A stretch of DNA of 64,000 bases from Haliclona indistincta (GCA_964017065.1 OZ024784.1:18381490-18445489), one strand, 5' to 3'. Positions 48,529 through 64,000 are shown, numbered from the stretch's first letter. Made by a program: numbers and translations. The notes: generated by a model not told the origin, from the sequence alone.

Positions 48529-51500
48529 ATGGTGGAGGAGATACCACGTCCCGCCGTGCCTGGATCAGATGGACAACAGCAACAGAGTGGCTACACTATA
48601 CCAGGAGTACTTCACTTCATTAGACACGAATTTTCGAGATTTGAAAAAGAGAGAGCCAACTGGGAGGTGGAGAAAGCAGAGTTACTGGTAGGCTAGCCCC
48701 CTCCCCCATCATGCTCTCTTCCTCTCTAACTGTTTGCTGTCAGGACCCTGTGTTTATAAGCCATTGTATCGATGTAGGAATGCTTGTAGAGCATGTCATC
48801 ACATGTTCTATAGGTATATATACAACAGATCAATGTTGATCTTTGAGTTATCACACACGCGCACACACATACATACACACACTCTCTCTCTCTAGCTCTA
48901 TCTCTCTCATGACTGTTATTTGTGGTCATCAGGTAGTGGTTTGTGGCACTGGTCTCTCTGTAATGGTAGCCCTGCCCTGTTTCACAGCATCATTAGTATG
49001 TGTCTGTGTGTATCTTGGCTCCTAACATGCTCTGGCTGGCAAGCTCTCGTGTGTACATTGTTCCTGTTTGTTATATCCGTGTACATCCTAGAGGAAATGA
49101 CAGTTAAACTGCTGAGGGAGAGATGACGTCTCTGGTGCATCTCTGGTGGTGCACACGCCTAGTATGACCTTTCTTCTTGCTGGTGTCACCTCTAGCTACT
49201 GGTGGGTGCAAGGTATCACCTCGTCAGTGTCTCATTACTGGTGTCTGTGGCAGTCAATTACTCATCAATTGAGCACATTGCAGTCTATGGTGTAATAAAC
49301 TGAACTATACTCATATCTCTCTAGCTAAACTATGTGAAACATCCTCTAGAGAATACTGGCTCTTTCCTTTACTTTGCTATCTATCACAGCTAGTCTATTG
49401 AGCACAGACCCACTGTTAATACATTAACTATGTTTTTCCAGTGACTAAGTGGTCTTAACTACTTCCAGCTAAGAGTACTCTTATACTGATGCATCATGTA
49501 ATGTATTGATCTCTACTTGTGTATTAGTATTGGTTGTCTGTGGTAATAAGATGCTTGGAATTCTTGACCAGTTTGTTTGTTATTGGTTCATATGACATAG
49601 TTTATTTTTACACTCCCACACACATGCACACACACCAGTACTATTGAGCCACACGTGGTGTTAAAATTTTCTTCTCTTTCTCTCTCATCTTCCCTTCATC
49701 ACCTTTCCTCTCTCACACACTCTCTCTTTCTACAGACTAAGATAGCATTTCTTCAAGGCGAGAGAAAGGGACATGAAAACCTTATGCATGATCTGGTCAG
49801 ACGAATCAAGATGTTGGAATTCGCTCTCAAACAGGAAAGGTAGGCAACACTAGCGTTATGGAGATGTTTTTATAACACCATCTGACAATGTGTGGGTTAC
49901 ACCATATTGCTTGTGTTGCTGCTTCATATATCTTCATTGTTTACTTGATCTTTCTTCCTCTTCTCTCAGAGCTAAGCTCTACAAGCTACAGTACGGCAGT
50001 GAACTGGTGTTCTCAGATATGAAGCCTCTAGCACAAGAGAACTCGCCTCGTAAGCTCTCAACTGTATTTATTTTCATTTCGTGGTGTTTTCATCACTATG
50101 CTTCTTTGTTGATCGCTCAGTATTCTTTGAGGATAGATTTGTATGTCAATTGATTGTTTATAGTTTGCAAACACACTTGATTGTATGCTAATAACATGTG
50201 TGTGTGTCCTATGCAGATCCAGAAGCACCATCCATTTCTAACCAGAGAGAAAGTAGAAAGATTTTAAGAGAGTAAGCCCAACTTTTGTTTTCGTTACGCT
50301 GTTCCACGTTATATTCCCTTCCTGCTCTCTCTCTCTCTCTCTCTAGGTATCTTCGAGAGGTTGGGTTTCCCGACAGCGTCCTGGATGCTCGGTTAACAAG
50401 AATCGCCCTCTACAAAAGTTTAGTGAACGGTACCAATGCAGTGAAGGGGAGTGACGACCAAGGGCAGTCTCCCTCTCGCACCTCTGTGTCCTCCTCAATT
50501 ATGAGTAAATCCGACTTGATGGTTCGTCCAGGGAACGAGCTAGCCGGGATACCGAATGGGACTGATACCGAGGAGCATCCGGGTACTGGGTCACGGACAC
50601 AGCCCTCTTTGAAACAACAGGAGGAGGATGAAGAGGAAGGAGACGACGAAGAGGACGAGAAGGATGAGTCATCACTAGCAGCGCAGACCAGTGCCCTCGA
50701 TAAGTGCTTTGAGTTTCTTGACGATGAAGACAGCGATGAAGAGAAAGAGAATGGAGACAGTGAAACACTAGATCCACAAATTGCTAAGGTATTGATGTTC
50801 TTTACATTATTGACCACACCCACTACTCCTCCCACTTTTGATATCAGGCGATACTGGAAAATCTAGACAAGGACCCAGCAACAGACTCATTTGAAGACGA
50901 TTTAGATGAAACTGAAGACGTCACTAAAGAGTTTGAACCTTACCACAAGGGATCTGACATGGACGGAGGTCGGTAATTCATACATAATGGAGCGTGAAAT
51001 TGTTGAGCAGCTGTAAAGTCACTTTGCCTTTTTGATCATAGGAAACCAGAGCTCAGACAAACTAGGAGAGTTTGACTTCAATGAAGTGGTTGGACGGTAC
51101 CAGTCACGCAGGAAACCACGTGGAGGAGCACGTGAGTTACCATGTGACCTGATGTGTGCCGCCTTACGCTATGTGTGTTCAGGTCCCACTCGAGCTGAAC
51201 TACAGAGAATGGAGCAGTTCACTAAACAGCAACTCGACGAGCCAGCCCTTCCTTCTTATTCTTCTTCATCTTCCTCTCCTTCCTCCTCTTCTTCAATGGG
51301 TATGGGTATGATGAGAATGCCTGGCGCTAAAAGAGGCCGGAAGATGCCGCCCGATATCGACTCATTCCTGGGTCCCCTCTCTCCGAATCGATTGGGGAGT
51401 GGCAGCGGAGGAGGTGGATCCAATGAGAGCAGTGAGCGACCTCTGGGGATAGATGATCTTGCCTTTATCACAATCACTCCTGAGGCTGTTGGTTCCAGCG

Positions 51501-52410
51501 AGGTCAGTCACTGAGTCTGTTGCTCTCTCTGCTCTGTTTAAGCTGTTTTTTTATGTTCAGAGTCAAGCGACTGAGAATGTCAGACGATGGGACAACAAAT
51601 ACACAATGAGAAGGTATTGAATCAAGAGTGCTAGTAGGCTTCGTGGTAGTGCATCCTTTTAATTTGTGGGATCTCACTTAATGAAGTCCCAGGTGTGACT
51701 CCAGCCTTAGGGCTTTGAATATTTTCTGTCTAAGCAACTCTTATAGTTGCTTAGACACTACAGGGTTTTGCAGGTTGCTTGACCAAACAATTTATTGCTA
51801 GCGCATGCGCATAGTACGTTTTCTGTACAAATGGTATACAGAAACACGCTATGCTCATGCGCTAGCAGGAAATTGTTTGGTCAAGCAATCTGCAAAACCC
51901 TGTACCCAAGTCTTGACAGCATACCAGCAGAATGGGTGGAAAAAATAATGTCCATAAAATTACCAGCACTTTCTTTTTTACAGTCATTTTGATGTTGTGT
52001 CATCGTGTGTGTTCCATCCGACCGAGCCTCTACTAGTGACTGGTTCCATGGACTGCACTCTCAAGCTATGGAACCTCAATACCTCACAGAGTAGAAGGTG
52101 AGAGAGTGTGCTTGATCCTCCATTCTCACTACCATCACTCATACACAGGTCTGCTATAGTGGACGTTGAACCAATGACAACTTTAAGAGGACACACGTGA
52201 GTCAATTACTAACTTGTTCTCGCTCACTCACTCACTCACTAGTTTCACTCACTCACTAGTCTCACTCACTCACTCACTCACTAGTCTCACTCACTCACTC
52301 ACTCACTCACTCACTAGTCTCACTCACTCACTCACTCACTCACTCACTCACTCACTCACTAGTCTCACACACTCTTTCTCACTCAATCACTCACTCACTC
52401 ACTCACTCAC

Positions 52411-52466
<56 letters not shown>

Positions 52467-53443
52467 GGGCCGGTGTGCTTTGTGTAGCTATGAGCACAGA
52501 TGGTGAAGTCTGCTATAGTGCAGGTTGTGACACTGATATCAAAATGTGGCAGATACCTGTTGAACTAGCTGACCAGTATGACACATATGGTGAATAAACC
52601 ACTGTGATTCAACATTATGTGTTAAATCTGCCTCCTCTTTCGTAGACCCCGAGATCCACCGGGGAGAGTTGAGAGGTCACACAGATGCTGTGTGGGGCAT
52701 GGTAGTTCATCCCACCTCAGGGCTGCTTGCTTCTTGCTCTGCTGATGGTCGCTGTATTCTATGGGACCCTCAGCTATCCTCACCACAGCTCAAGACATTC
52801 GTCCCTGAAGAGGGTAAGACAGAGTGATGATTGTCACACTCAAGACACCTTCTCTCTTCCCTCAGGTCTAGGTTGTCCTACATCACTTGATTTCCTCCTC
52901 CACAAGGAACAGCAACACTTAGCAGTCTCATACAACACTGCTAAAACTATCGTCTATGATCTCGAGACTTCAAAACCAGTTCTTAATCTAGACAGCGCCA
53001 CGACTTACGGTGAGTACACAATTCACTCCTAGTGACTACCTACATCTCTGCAAACACCTCTTCTCTCTCTTTTCCTTTTCAGACGGCACTTCTAATACAC
53101 AAATCAACAAAGTGGTGTGTCATCCCACACTACCCATCGTAGTGACAGCTCACGAGGACAAATATATTCGTTTCTATGACTCTAATACTGGTCAGTACCA
53201 CCTCTAACAGATGGGTCCACTTCATCATGGTTGTTACTTGTTGTAGGCAAAGTAATCAATTCTATGACGGCTCACATGGACGCTGTTACTGGTTTGGCAA
53301 TCGATCCACATGGACTGTATCTACTCTCAGGAAGTGAGTGTGTGTCTGGAATGGTGACAACATAATTTTAATGCTCTCTCTCCATCCATCCTCTCTCTCC
53401 CTCCCCCTCTCTCTCTCCATCTATCCTCTCTTCCTCCCTCTCT

Positions 53444-53527
<84 letters not shown>

Positions 53528-53787
53528 CCTCTCTCTCCATCCATCTATCCATCTCTCTCTCCATCTATCTTCTCTCCCTCACCATCCCTCTCTCCCTTCC
53601 TCCCTCCCACCCACTAGGTCATGATGGTTCATTACGGTTCTGGAGTATGGAGAGCAAGATCTGTATACAAGAGATCACAGCTCATCGCAAGCATTTTGAC
53701 GAATCTATATGTAACGTAGCGTGTCATCTCACGAAACCGTATTTCGCCAGCTGCGGCGCAGACAGTGTAGCCAAAGTGTTTGTGTAA
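48529..53787 (+). CDS. STRN: Striatin
   Basis: Scaffold and B''' regulatory subunit of the STRIPAK PP2A-kinase complex. Exon 1 48529-48687 (SGYTIPGVLHFIRHEFSRFE, the caveolin-binding and coiled-coil start), exon 2 49736-49839 (HENLMHDLVRRIKMLEFALK), exon 3 from 49970 (AKLYKLQYG). Then RESRKILREYLREVGFPDSV, a long acidic Ser-rich exon (about 50347-50790), a Ser/Gly-rich exon (about 51185-51505), and a WD40 propeller coded by about ten small exons from 51982 to the last exon 53618-53787. Blades include TEPLLVTGSMDCTLKLWNL, RGHTDAVWGMVVHPTSG and FASCGADSVAKVFV. Several introns are dominated by microsatellites, and one carries a MITE. Together with the B56 gene, two PP2A regulatory subunits lie in this window. 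Confidence 0.93.
51761..51902. mobile_element. Snap-back MITE-like element flanked by TA
   Basis: 51761-51813 and 51847-51902 are long inverted copies (cagggttttgca...gcttgaccaaacaat) around a short loop. The ends are CAGGG...CCCTG and both sides are flanked by TA, as expected for a Tc1/mariner-type target duplication. No coding capacity. It lies in a striatin intron. A separate small hairpin (taagcaact...agttgctta) lies just upstream at 51730-51754. Confidence 0.75.
52228..52465. repeat. (CACT)n then (CT)n compound microsatellite
   Basis: Fills most of a striatin intron on the sense strand and ends CTCTAG at the 3' splice site of the next WD40 exon. ACTAGTCT punctuates the CACT array several times. 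Confidence 0.95.
53390..53610. repeat. CT-rich low-complexity intron
   Basis: CT and CCAT-type repeats in the last striatin intron, leading to the acceptor CCCACTAG before 53618. Confidence 0.85.
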
Positions 53788-54472
53788 TAAACTTAGGGAA
53801 TTCTTCTTAGGAGAGTTGTTCTTTTAAAACAAGACTGACGTACTTTTGGATCTGTATAACATCGTTCATGAACTGTTATTAAAGTACCGAACCTGACTGT
53901 TTGGTGTGTGTGTGACTGATTTCAGTGTTATGTTATGTACAATTATTAAACTAGTTATTAGTAGTTATTAATTTATTCTGCATACAACACAATGCATACG
54001 TCTCACAATCACTATTGTAGCCATTATGCTATTTTCACTGTAACACTCCTTTCTTTTATTCAGTTCAACTCCTCAAAATATTATTATTAATATTATTATA
54101 GCTATCACTTCATCTGTACGTGTTCATTAATGATATGTTGTCAAGGCAACTCTGTAGAGAAACAGTAGCTGCCTAAATTTAGAACTCCGTACCTCAGTAG
54201 CATTACAGGTTACAATTGCCAGTAACCTTTGAAACCAACCCACACTGTGTGCCAGTTGGTTTTCTAAATGGCTACCAGGTCTTGTCAAAAGTGGTTTGGC
54301 TGTGTGTCGCCAGTTCAGGTGCCCACCTGCAGTGAGAGGCACAGTCAGTCCTCCTGCAAGTCCTGCCTGCCTTCAGGAGCACTGCACATATACCATAGCA
54401 AGATAGCCATTTCTCGTTTGATATTCAAGAGTATTAATAAAATAATTGACAAGTGTGACTATAGATATGTCA
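53788..54472. other. Convergent 3' region, STRN / MEMO1
   Basis: About 685 bp between two convergent stop codons; AT-rich, presumably 3' UTRs. Short open frames here resemble nothing. No repeat or RNA gene seen. Confidence 0.45.
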
Positions 54473-55912
54473 TTATGATGTGATGACCAGTGAAGCGCTG
54501 GCATAGCTCACTGAGCTATCTGATGTGCTCTTGCATTTACTGGACTGGTCATATCGAATGAACTGGAGTCTGCATGATAGATCTGATTGGCCAGAACATA
54601 AGTGGTCTACTGCCTGTGTGGACGAGAGATAGTATAGCTATTGTGAGCAGCTGAGCTCACATTAAGGAGGACAGCTATCGGGTGTCTGCCGCATATTGTG
54701 TTCTTGTACTGGTCCAGATAGTCAGCGAATGCTTTAGGATTGAGCGACTCAATGGTGGACATCCCCTGAGAGACAGGGATGATAAACATGCTCTATGACA
54801 TAGCTATATTGACACTATGATCAGACTTGCAGTTGTATCAGTGACAAATCATACTCATACAACCACCACATGCATACCATTCTGTCACATGCATACCATT
54901 CTGTCCAACGCCTCAATTGAAGAGTGTATTGGACCATGTTCCTTGTTGTACCATGTATACTTGAATCTTTTCCCTGCAGACATGAGATTGGTTGTTTCAC
55001 ACATACATGTGTTACCATGGATATGTCCCATGTTAACATGTGCGTTACAATGGAATCATGAGACTTACTGACCCCAGTGACAGAAGTCTGAGGATATGAT
55101 GAATAGATTAGATGGGTCATTGAGATATTGACTGAATATCTTGCCATAAGCTGCTTCTCTCTCACGACTCAAAGCACCCACTAGCACAGGGACTATCTTA
55201 AAACAACCTTTACGACTAGAGAGAGAGAGAGACCATTAGCTATGCCAGTTGGTATGCCGCTGCTCACCTTTCCATGATCTTGGCAACATATGGAAGGTGC
55301 ATTTCAATGCTATGTTCTTCTTCATCAACATTCTGGTCCATTCTCACAAACTGACCAGTTGCTTCGAGTTCACGATAAACTAGTGAAACAATGATACCCA
55401 GCAGGCAGAGATAGCTGATCACTCACTATCCTGGTCGATCTCCAGGTTATACAATGGCGTCTCATAATGGGTGGTGCTAGATAGAGCACAGCCTGGTAGA
55501 TATACATGATGGGAGGGGCCGAGGAGAAACACATGCTCTCTACATAGGAAGCAGCATCAGATGCACAAGTAACCTTCACAGCTCAATCTCTCACATTGAT
55601 GTGGGGTCAACTTGCTTGTAGGCGAACCCAGCACATGATCCACAGTATGCATAGCCAGCATGACTGAGCATGTGTGGTTAAGAGTGATCATGATAATACA
55701 TTGTTATGTACAATACAAGAGAGGATACGGAGCAATTATGGCGCGAGCTGGGGTGTGACTAAGAGAGGCTGCCGACAACCATCCGTCCAGTTGGCTGGCC
55801 AGTTCACCACCTGCAGAAAACGATAGATCTAAGTATTGGTTTAATCGTTAATAGCTGTCTCGCCTGATCCAGTATACCAGCTGCCTGCATGGAGAGCTTT
55901 TCTAGTCGACAT
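54473..55912 (-). CDS. MEMO1: MEMO1 family protein
   Basis: Cytosolic protein of the MEMO family (copper-binding, reported in ErbB2-driven motility). Start 55912 ([17 protein letters not shown]). Exon 1 appears to end at a GC donor (CAG|GCGAGA) and joins to [20 protein letters not shown] then ARAIIAP. Later exons: [118 protein letters not shown] and a terminal exon with [18 protein letters not shown], ending at 54473. The His of HAGY, the HH of GPSHH and the late Cys that line the family's metal site are all present. It is head to head with RAB1. Confidence 0.93.
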
Positions 55913-56192
55913 TTTCACAGCGGCCATGTGTATCTGGGAGGAGTAAAACACGCCCTCTAGCTCTTGTAATTCATAAACGGATGACGTCACAATGACACAC
56001 GTCATGTGACCCGCGGCTCGATAGTGCGCATGCTCAGTGACCGCGGCTTCGCCATTTTGTTTCCTGTGTGGGGTTGGTTCTCGGCTGTTTGGACAGTGCT
56101 GACGACTAGTTGGTGTGCTTATAGGCCTCCTCATAGTCGTATCGTCTCTGTATCTACTAGACTGTGCCCTTGCTCCGCGTCTCCGAAGCAAA
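55913..56192. promoter_or_regulatory. Divergent promoter region, MEMO1 / RAB1
   Basis: 280 bp between start codons, CpG-containing, with a TGACGTCA palindrome (CRE-like, near 55982) that could drive either gene. Motif seen; function inferred. Confidence 0.5.
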
Positions 56193-59015
<2,823 letters not shown>

Positions 59016-59551
59016 GAGATTCCATTACGAGCAAATCTTTCTTTTTGTGTTTTTCTCTTTTTGTCACTGATATACTTGTATGTTCATAACTAGGAGATTA
59101 GGAGATATGTAGCTAGTCGAGATATTGATACAAGCATGGATTGGATTTATTCGGTGGGAAATCGACAGTCAGTGGACGTACCAATATCGTATTATACATG
59201 TGTCCATCTTGTGTGTGTGTGTGTGTGCGTGTCTACCATGAGCACTTAAATTCAGTCAATGTCAGTGTGTCTTTCTTTCATTTTTGATGTTGTATTATAA
59301 CAAATAATTTTATTTTAAAATGTCGCAATTATTAATTTTGCTGTGTACTAACTTATTGCCTATTCCAAGTACTCATTTGTGTGTGGCTAAAATTTTAACA
59401 CAAAAATAATTCGGTGACTACAAGATCTATCTCTATGCTGCTGGTGCTAGCGTTTTTTAGCTGGTGCATGGACTCGAGTGTCTCAGTTGGAATAATGCTT
59501 TTTTTACAGTATTCTGAGTCACATTATGGTATTAGCATTGTGAGCTAGTAA
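59016..59551. other. Convergent 3' region, RAB1 / AK7
   Basis: About 535 bp between convergent stop codons, AT-rich with a short (GT)n near 59212. Presumed 3' UTRs; no other element seen. Confidence 0.45.
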
Positions 59552-62500
59552 TCAGTCAATCTGTGGGTTGTATTTGAACAGGTACTCAGCCTACAGTGGG
59601 ATACAGTGCATTATTAGTACATGGACTAGAGGGATCTCACCAGGTAGTCTACAGGGTCATCGGGTCGTACGTTACACACCTCCATCAGCCCTTGAGTGAG
59701 TGTGGGCATCACATGGCGCATTAGATAGTTGCGTAGTGGGATACTCTGAGTCTCCAACATCTCCTGTTCCTCATGCTGGACCTGGGCTAGCCGCTCGTCC
59801 TGGAGAAGGATGAGGTGCAGCACGACCAAGGGCTAGCGGCTAGACTAATCACCACTCACCCATTCAGCTTGTCGCTTTGCTCTAAGCTCCTTCTCCAAAG
59901 CCTCTTGTCTCTCCATCTCCTCTCTTTCTCGTGCCTCCTTCCTCTCCTGCAATTAGTGCTCACATTAGCTCACTACCTCACAAACCACCCACCTTCTCTC
60001 TTCTCTCCTCTGCCTCCATTTGTGCCTTCTCTTCCGGTGTAGGTCCTATCAAAACAACATGACAACCAGCTCATTACTGCAGTGACTCTACCGTAGTTTC
60101 TAGGCTCTCCGATAAGCTTCTTGATAGCTTCTACTGTGTTTTCCATCTCAGGTGAATTATCACCTTCAACCTCTGTAAAGGAAAGAAAAATGACATCCCT
60201 CTACCCTCACAAGCAACTCACTGATGGACTCTGGGTGGATCTCCAGCTCATCAAAATAGTTCAACACAGTCACATCCTCTTGATTCAGTTCACGGAACAA
60301 TTTCAGCCTACGCAAGAGACCTGTATGTGGATATTTTTCCAGTGAATTGCACAGAATGATCATTGTTGAGCACGTACCTTCCTCTGTGTTGTGGGTTCCC
60401 TCTACTTTGCTCTGTGGTAAGTTAATCACTCGATCCTTCAGGAATTCATTTGAGGCTTCTAGTGACACGACTAGCTCTGGAAACAGGAAGCAGTGAAGAG
60501 GAAACAAGACCACAATAATAAATTATACCAGGCATCAGTTGCTTATTGTACTCCGGCTGTGGTCCATCATCATCGTCGTCATCATCTTCATTACCATCAG
60601 CTAGTGTTGCATGAGGACAGTTAGATATTGTTAGACTCGTATTATTGACTTACGGGCAAACATCATTTGCGCCTCTTCATAGGTCTTTGGGAAACCATCC
60701 AGTATAAACCCCTGGTTCTGACACGGCATGGACTTTAATTTCTCTCTCACAAACCCCACAATGTGCTCAGTGGTGTATCGACCTGATACACACAGCATGC
60801 TGACTGCAATCTAAAAACTTACTACTAACCATTGTTCTCTTCAAGATTGTCCTTGAGCACTTCAAGATGCTCTTTAGCTTCTTGAGCTTTCTGATCACTT
60901 TCTTCATCATCGTCATCAATATCCGTGCGAGCAGCTAGATGCTCCTGATGGTGAAACAAAGTTACTTAATAGTGAGTAGCAGGTGTGTGCTAACCAGCTT
61001 GGTGATTGACTCTTTGATAACCTCAGTCAGGGCAACTCGATACAGCTTGTAGTGACTGCATAGCTGCTGAATAACAGTGGTCTTGCCTACTGCTGGTGGA
61101 CCCAGTATGCACAGCCTGACCGGCTATTAGAATAAAATACAGAGACCCGTTGGAGGGTCTGGTGGATAAATAGCACTGCACTTGCTTACCAGTAGCCCTC
61201 TAGTCTTCTTATACTCTTTGATGACAGGAGTGATGTTATCCACTAGTCCAGCCTATAGTGATAATGGTAGGTACTGCACTATCAGTGCACTCCACTCACT
61301 AGGGATTTCCAAGCGAATGACATTGAATCTTTAGCTACTGTTGCCTCCAATTGCAAATCCACTAACAGCTGCTCACACTGACTGGTCTGAAGAAAAAAGA
61401 GAGAGAAGTTGTTGAGTAGGTGAATGAGTTGATTGAGTGAGTAAGTGAGTGAGTAATGATAACATTTACAACTGACCTCCAGCTCTCTAAGTGTGAAAGC
61501 CTCCACTCTGGGTATGCTCTGAACTCTACCAGTTCCTAGATTTCTACTAATAGTCTGCAATACAACAATGCAACATTATTCCTCACATCAGTGACACACA
61601 CTCACAGTAACGATATCCTCCAGCGAATTGTTAGAGTCATCTACTCCCAGTATGTATCTTGTACCCGGCTTGCAGTCAGCAATATTCACTATGATGCTAT
61701 AGAGAGTGGTTATGCATCTAGCATGCTGTAGAATGGAGATACCAACCTAGCCAGATCATCAATGTGAATGGTGGGAACCATGTTCTTGCCTTCACCAAAT
61801 AGCTTCAATTCTGGCTCATCACCCAACCATGCAGACTAAGAGAGTGAGTGAGTGAGTGAGAGAGAGAGTGAGAGAGTGAGTGAGTGATTGAGTAGATAGG
61901 GGATTTTGGTGTTGATAAAATAAACTATTTTGTTTACCTTAAATAAGAAATGAAATATTCCCTCCTCTCTGCCGTATGATAAACCACTAGCTACTACATA
62001 AGTAGTGAATTTGGTTGCATCCTATACAAATTTCAATGTTTTAGATCGAGTGGTTTTAGACTTACAGTTTTTCCGAGCTTGATGACAAGTTTTTCAGCTG
62101 TTATCTGTGGTTTGAATCCGGGATGAGGTCTCCTGCGCCGATAGTCCTCCTCTGTGAATGGTACGTCAGGTTCATCCTGTACAGACAGCATGATGGTGTA
62201 AGCAGTGCTGGCGTGCGGACTCACGATATTGAGAGGCTTAGTCCTAGCCCAGGACATGATGGTGGAGATACATATGAACACCTTCTGACTTGCAAAGGTT
62301 GACAACTCATCATGCAACACTGAAAGAGAGTGAGAGTAGTATAATATTAGTGTAGGGAGATGCTCTCACTCTGCACGGCCCATGTTGCTTCCTCTACTTG
62401 TTCGCTACTGTCTCCAATGTTGTAAACTATTACATCACATGATTGAAGTACTGCAAGCAGGTCATCTCGAGAGCTAGCCTGAATAATGTGAAACAATAAA

Positions 62501-62816
62501 GTCAGATGGAGTCCTCTTGGTTGCAGACCTCCACTATCTCGGACACCCATTCTGGTTTCCCTGCAGTAGAGCTGGCTTCTGATAGTGTTCCTACAACTTC
62601 ATAGCAGTTTCCACTGCCACTTGCTGCTTCTCCGGTCTCTTCCTCCTCATCACCTCCTAGCTCACGTGATGCACCCACCACTGACTGGCTCAGCACCTGT
62701 GGGCATCCACACATGTACACTATGCCCACAGGGTATTATAAATTCCCATCCTCTCTGACCTTTCCAACTGTTTTTCCCGTGAAAGCATCAACATGATTGA
62801 CGAATACTTTCACCAT
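59552..62816 (-). CDS. AK7: Adenylate kinase 7 (ciliary)
   Basis: Axonemal nucleotide kinase. Start 62816 ([19 protein letters not shown]). The N-terminal part is an SDR-like NAD-binding-type region ([40 protein letters not shown]). The adenylate kinase domain has the P-loop [14 protein letters not shown] and lid and AMP-binding elements such as [19 protein letters not shown] Glu/Arg-rich coiled coil follows ([19 protein letters not shown]). The C-terminus is a Dpy-30-type motif: [20 protein letters not shown] then DPVDYL, which continues after a short intron as [12 protein letters not shown] with stop at 59552. About fifteen exons. AK7 implies motile cilia or flagella, as in choanocytes if this is a sponge. 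It is head to head with the PH-domain gene. Confidence 0.93.
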
Positions 62817-63174
62817 GTTTGCTTGCTATACACGTTTTGCTCTGCAACTCGCTCAATGCAGGCTAGTAGCAAAGACCGCTTCTTCCAGCAGCAGACTTGG
62901 CTTCGTTGCTAAGAGACGGAATCACGTGATTACAATCGCCTGAAGGCGTGGTCGATAAAGTATTATTCTATTCATTTCCTGTTGTTGCTCAGCAAAGCGG
63001 ACGAGCGAACAGCATCCATCGGATCCCCACACTTTTCTTCTTGTACCAGGACTAGCCGGCTACTAACCAGTTGCTCGTCGATCGGCTCCACTCTACTGAT
63101 CTCGCGTGATAGTCCCCAGCCCAGTGTGGTGTGATACGCTGATTTCTGCAAAGAAGACAGGTTGCAAGCAAGAA
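62817..63174. promoter_or_regulatory. Divergent promoter region, AK7 / PH-domain gene
   Basis: 358 bp between start codons; CpG-containing. Inferred from orientation only. Confidence 0.45.
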
Positions 63175-63288
63175 ATGGCGCAGACGCTGAAGGAAGGTCA
63201 GCTCTACAAGAAAGGCAAGATCAACACAGAATGGCGACAGAGGCAGTTTATTTTAAACAAGAGGCAACTATCTTATTTCAAAGGCGGG
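63175..63288 (+). CDS. PH-domain protein, first coding exon
   Basis: Start 63175 (ATGGCGCAGACG). 38 codons (MAQTLKEGQLYKKGKINTEW ... FILNKRQLSYFKGG) then donor GGG|GTGAGT at 63289. The pattern KEGxLYKKGKxxxxWRxRxFxL is the first beta-strands of a pleckstrin-homology domain, which binds phosphoinositides or protein partners. The remaining exons lie beyond the right edge; no further exon was recognised up to 64000. The specific family (for example an oxysterol-binding, ArfGAP or diacylglycerol kinase type) cannot be told from this exon. Confidence 0.75.
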
Positions 63289-64000
63289 GTGAGTGAGCTG
63301 CTAGCTATAATTACATCACACTCTGATGATCAACATGTGCTTGTATCTGTGTCTTGATGTCGTAAACATGTTGAAGCAAACACTGCCTGAGCCTCACATG
63401 CTACAGGTGTTTACGTAAATCCAACGAGGTGCTGTTATAAACACCTACCGATACAAATTACCAGCTCCAACGATCTCTCGTACTGTCGTATTGACAAGTG
63501 GTGTATTTAATGTGGAAACTCGTGTTTGTGCTTATTCAAGCGTGCCCCTTGTTTTACAAGACCTCATGAATCTTAGCTAGGACCCACCAGAGCATAGCAA
63601 ATCCTGATTTGGTAGCTCATTTATTAGCTCATTTATTAGCTCATTTATTAGGATATTCCTTATTATAGTCACATCCCATTTTGTTAGGTAACAGACTGGT
63701 TTCCCTTCCTAATTGACTTAGTCATGTGTAGGTATTCCTAGCAACTTTTTTACCAAATTTGCATGTGGACTAATCATAAAAATTGAACTAAGTCAGACAT
63801 CATCGCCTCGTTTGTCAACAACGTTAATTTTCAGTTTGTGTTTGTGGCGTCAACTTGAGTTAGTAGTTTGTCACTCAGAGAGAGAGGGGGAGGGAGGAAG
63901 GAGGAGAGAGAGTGGGAAGAAGGAGGAGGGAGAGAGAGAGTTTACTGGTAGCAGTGTTGGTTTCTGCTGCTGCTGTTGTGGTGATGTGGTGGTATGGTTG
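63289..64000 (+). other. Intron 1 of the PH-domain gene
   Basis: Non-coding to the window end. It contains a 14-bp repeat (ttagctcatttatt, three copies, 63609-63652) and a purine-rich GA/GGA stretch (63875-63945) on the sense strand. Confidence 0.5.

Overview
This window is eukaryotic and metazoan. Its genes are split by many short introns (the ones I could place are often 43-55 nt) and it contains animal-type genes: striatin, spastizin/ZFYVE26, MEMO1, a PP2A B56 subunit, GCNA, SLC27, two SLC46 genes and a Death-ankyrin protein. Gene density (about 20 genes in 64 kb), tiny introns, an ammonium transporter and a single-exon Death-ankyrin gene together suggest an early-branching animal, most plausibly a demosponge. 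That is an inference from content; no taxonomic marker was available. No bacterial, viral or organellar segment was seen.

Layout, left to right. 1-4224 (-): 5' part of an AT-hook/C2H2 zinc-finger nuclear protein that runs off the left edge. 5050-9003 (-): PP2A B56 regulatory subunit. 9295-9944 (+): GINS1/PSF1. 10025-12300 (-): MACROD-type macrodomain protein. 12576-25189 (-): ZFYVE26 (spastizin), the largest gene. 25238-27060 and 27389-29026 (+): tandem SLC46-type transporters. 29143-30396 (-): CDKN2AIP-like XTBD protein. 30429-31904 (+): a NEPRO-like basic protein. 31999-34125 (+): SLC27 very-long-chain acyl-CoA synthetase. 34261-36297 (-): RNF14-type RBR ubiquitin ligase. 36367-38726 (+): GCNA SprT-like protease. 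39096-40598 (+): intronless cytochrome P450. 40833-45250 (-): two separated pieces of a POT-like transporter with an intronless Death-ankyrin gene (41998-44592) between them. 45325-48212 (-): ammonium transporter. 48529-53787 (+): striatin. 54473-55912 (-): MEMO1. 56193-59015 (+): RAB1. 59552-62816 (-): adenylate kinase 7. 63175-right edge (+): first exon of a PH-domain protein.

Architecture. Seven neighbouring pairs are head to head, some with start codons only 32-70 bp apart (CDKN2AIP/NEPRO-like, ZFYVE26/SLC46, RNF14/GCNA), so promoters must be shared and very compact. Many start codons sit in ATGGCG-type, YY1-like contexts. Introns carry large (CT)n and (CACT)n microsatellites; the pyrimidine strand is nearly always the sense strand and the repeat often forms the polypyrimidine tract of the 3' splice site. 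Two short inverted-repeat (MITE-like) elements and several minisatellites also lie in introns.

The genes do not form one pathway. They are housekeeping functions (replication, signalling, trafficking, lipid activation, ubiquitylation, ciliary nucleotide metabolism) plus lineage-variable genes (P450, SLC46 pair, Death-ankyrin). The most unusual items are the Death-ankyrin gene lying inside a split transporter, the P450 without the usual I-helix acid-threonine pair, and the microsatellite-built splice acceptors. All exon joins were read by eye from GT/GC-AG signals and family similarity.
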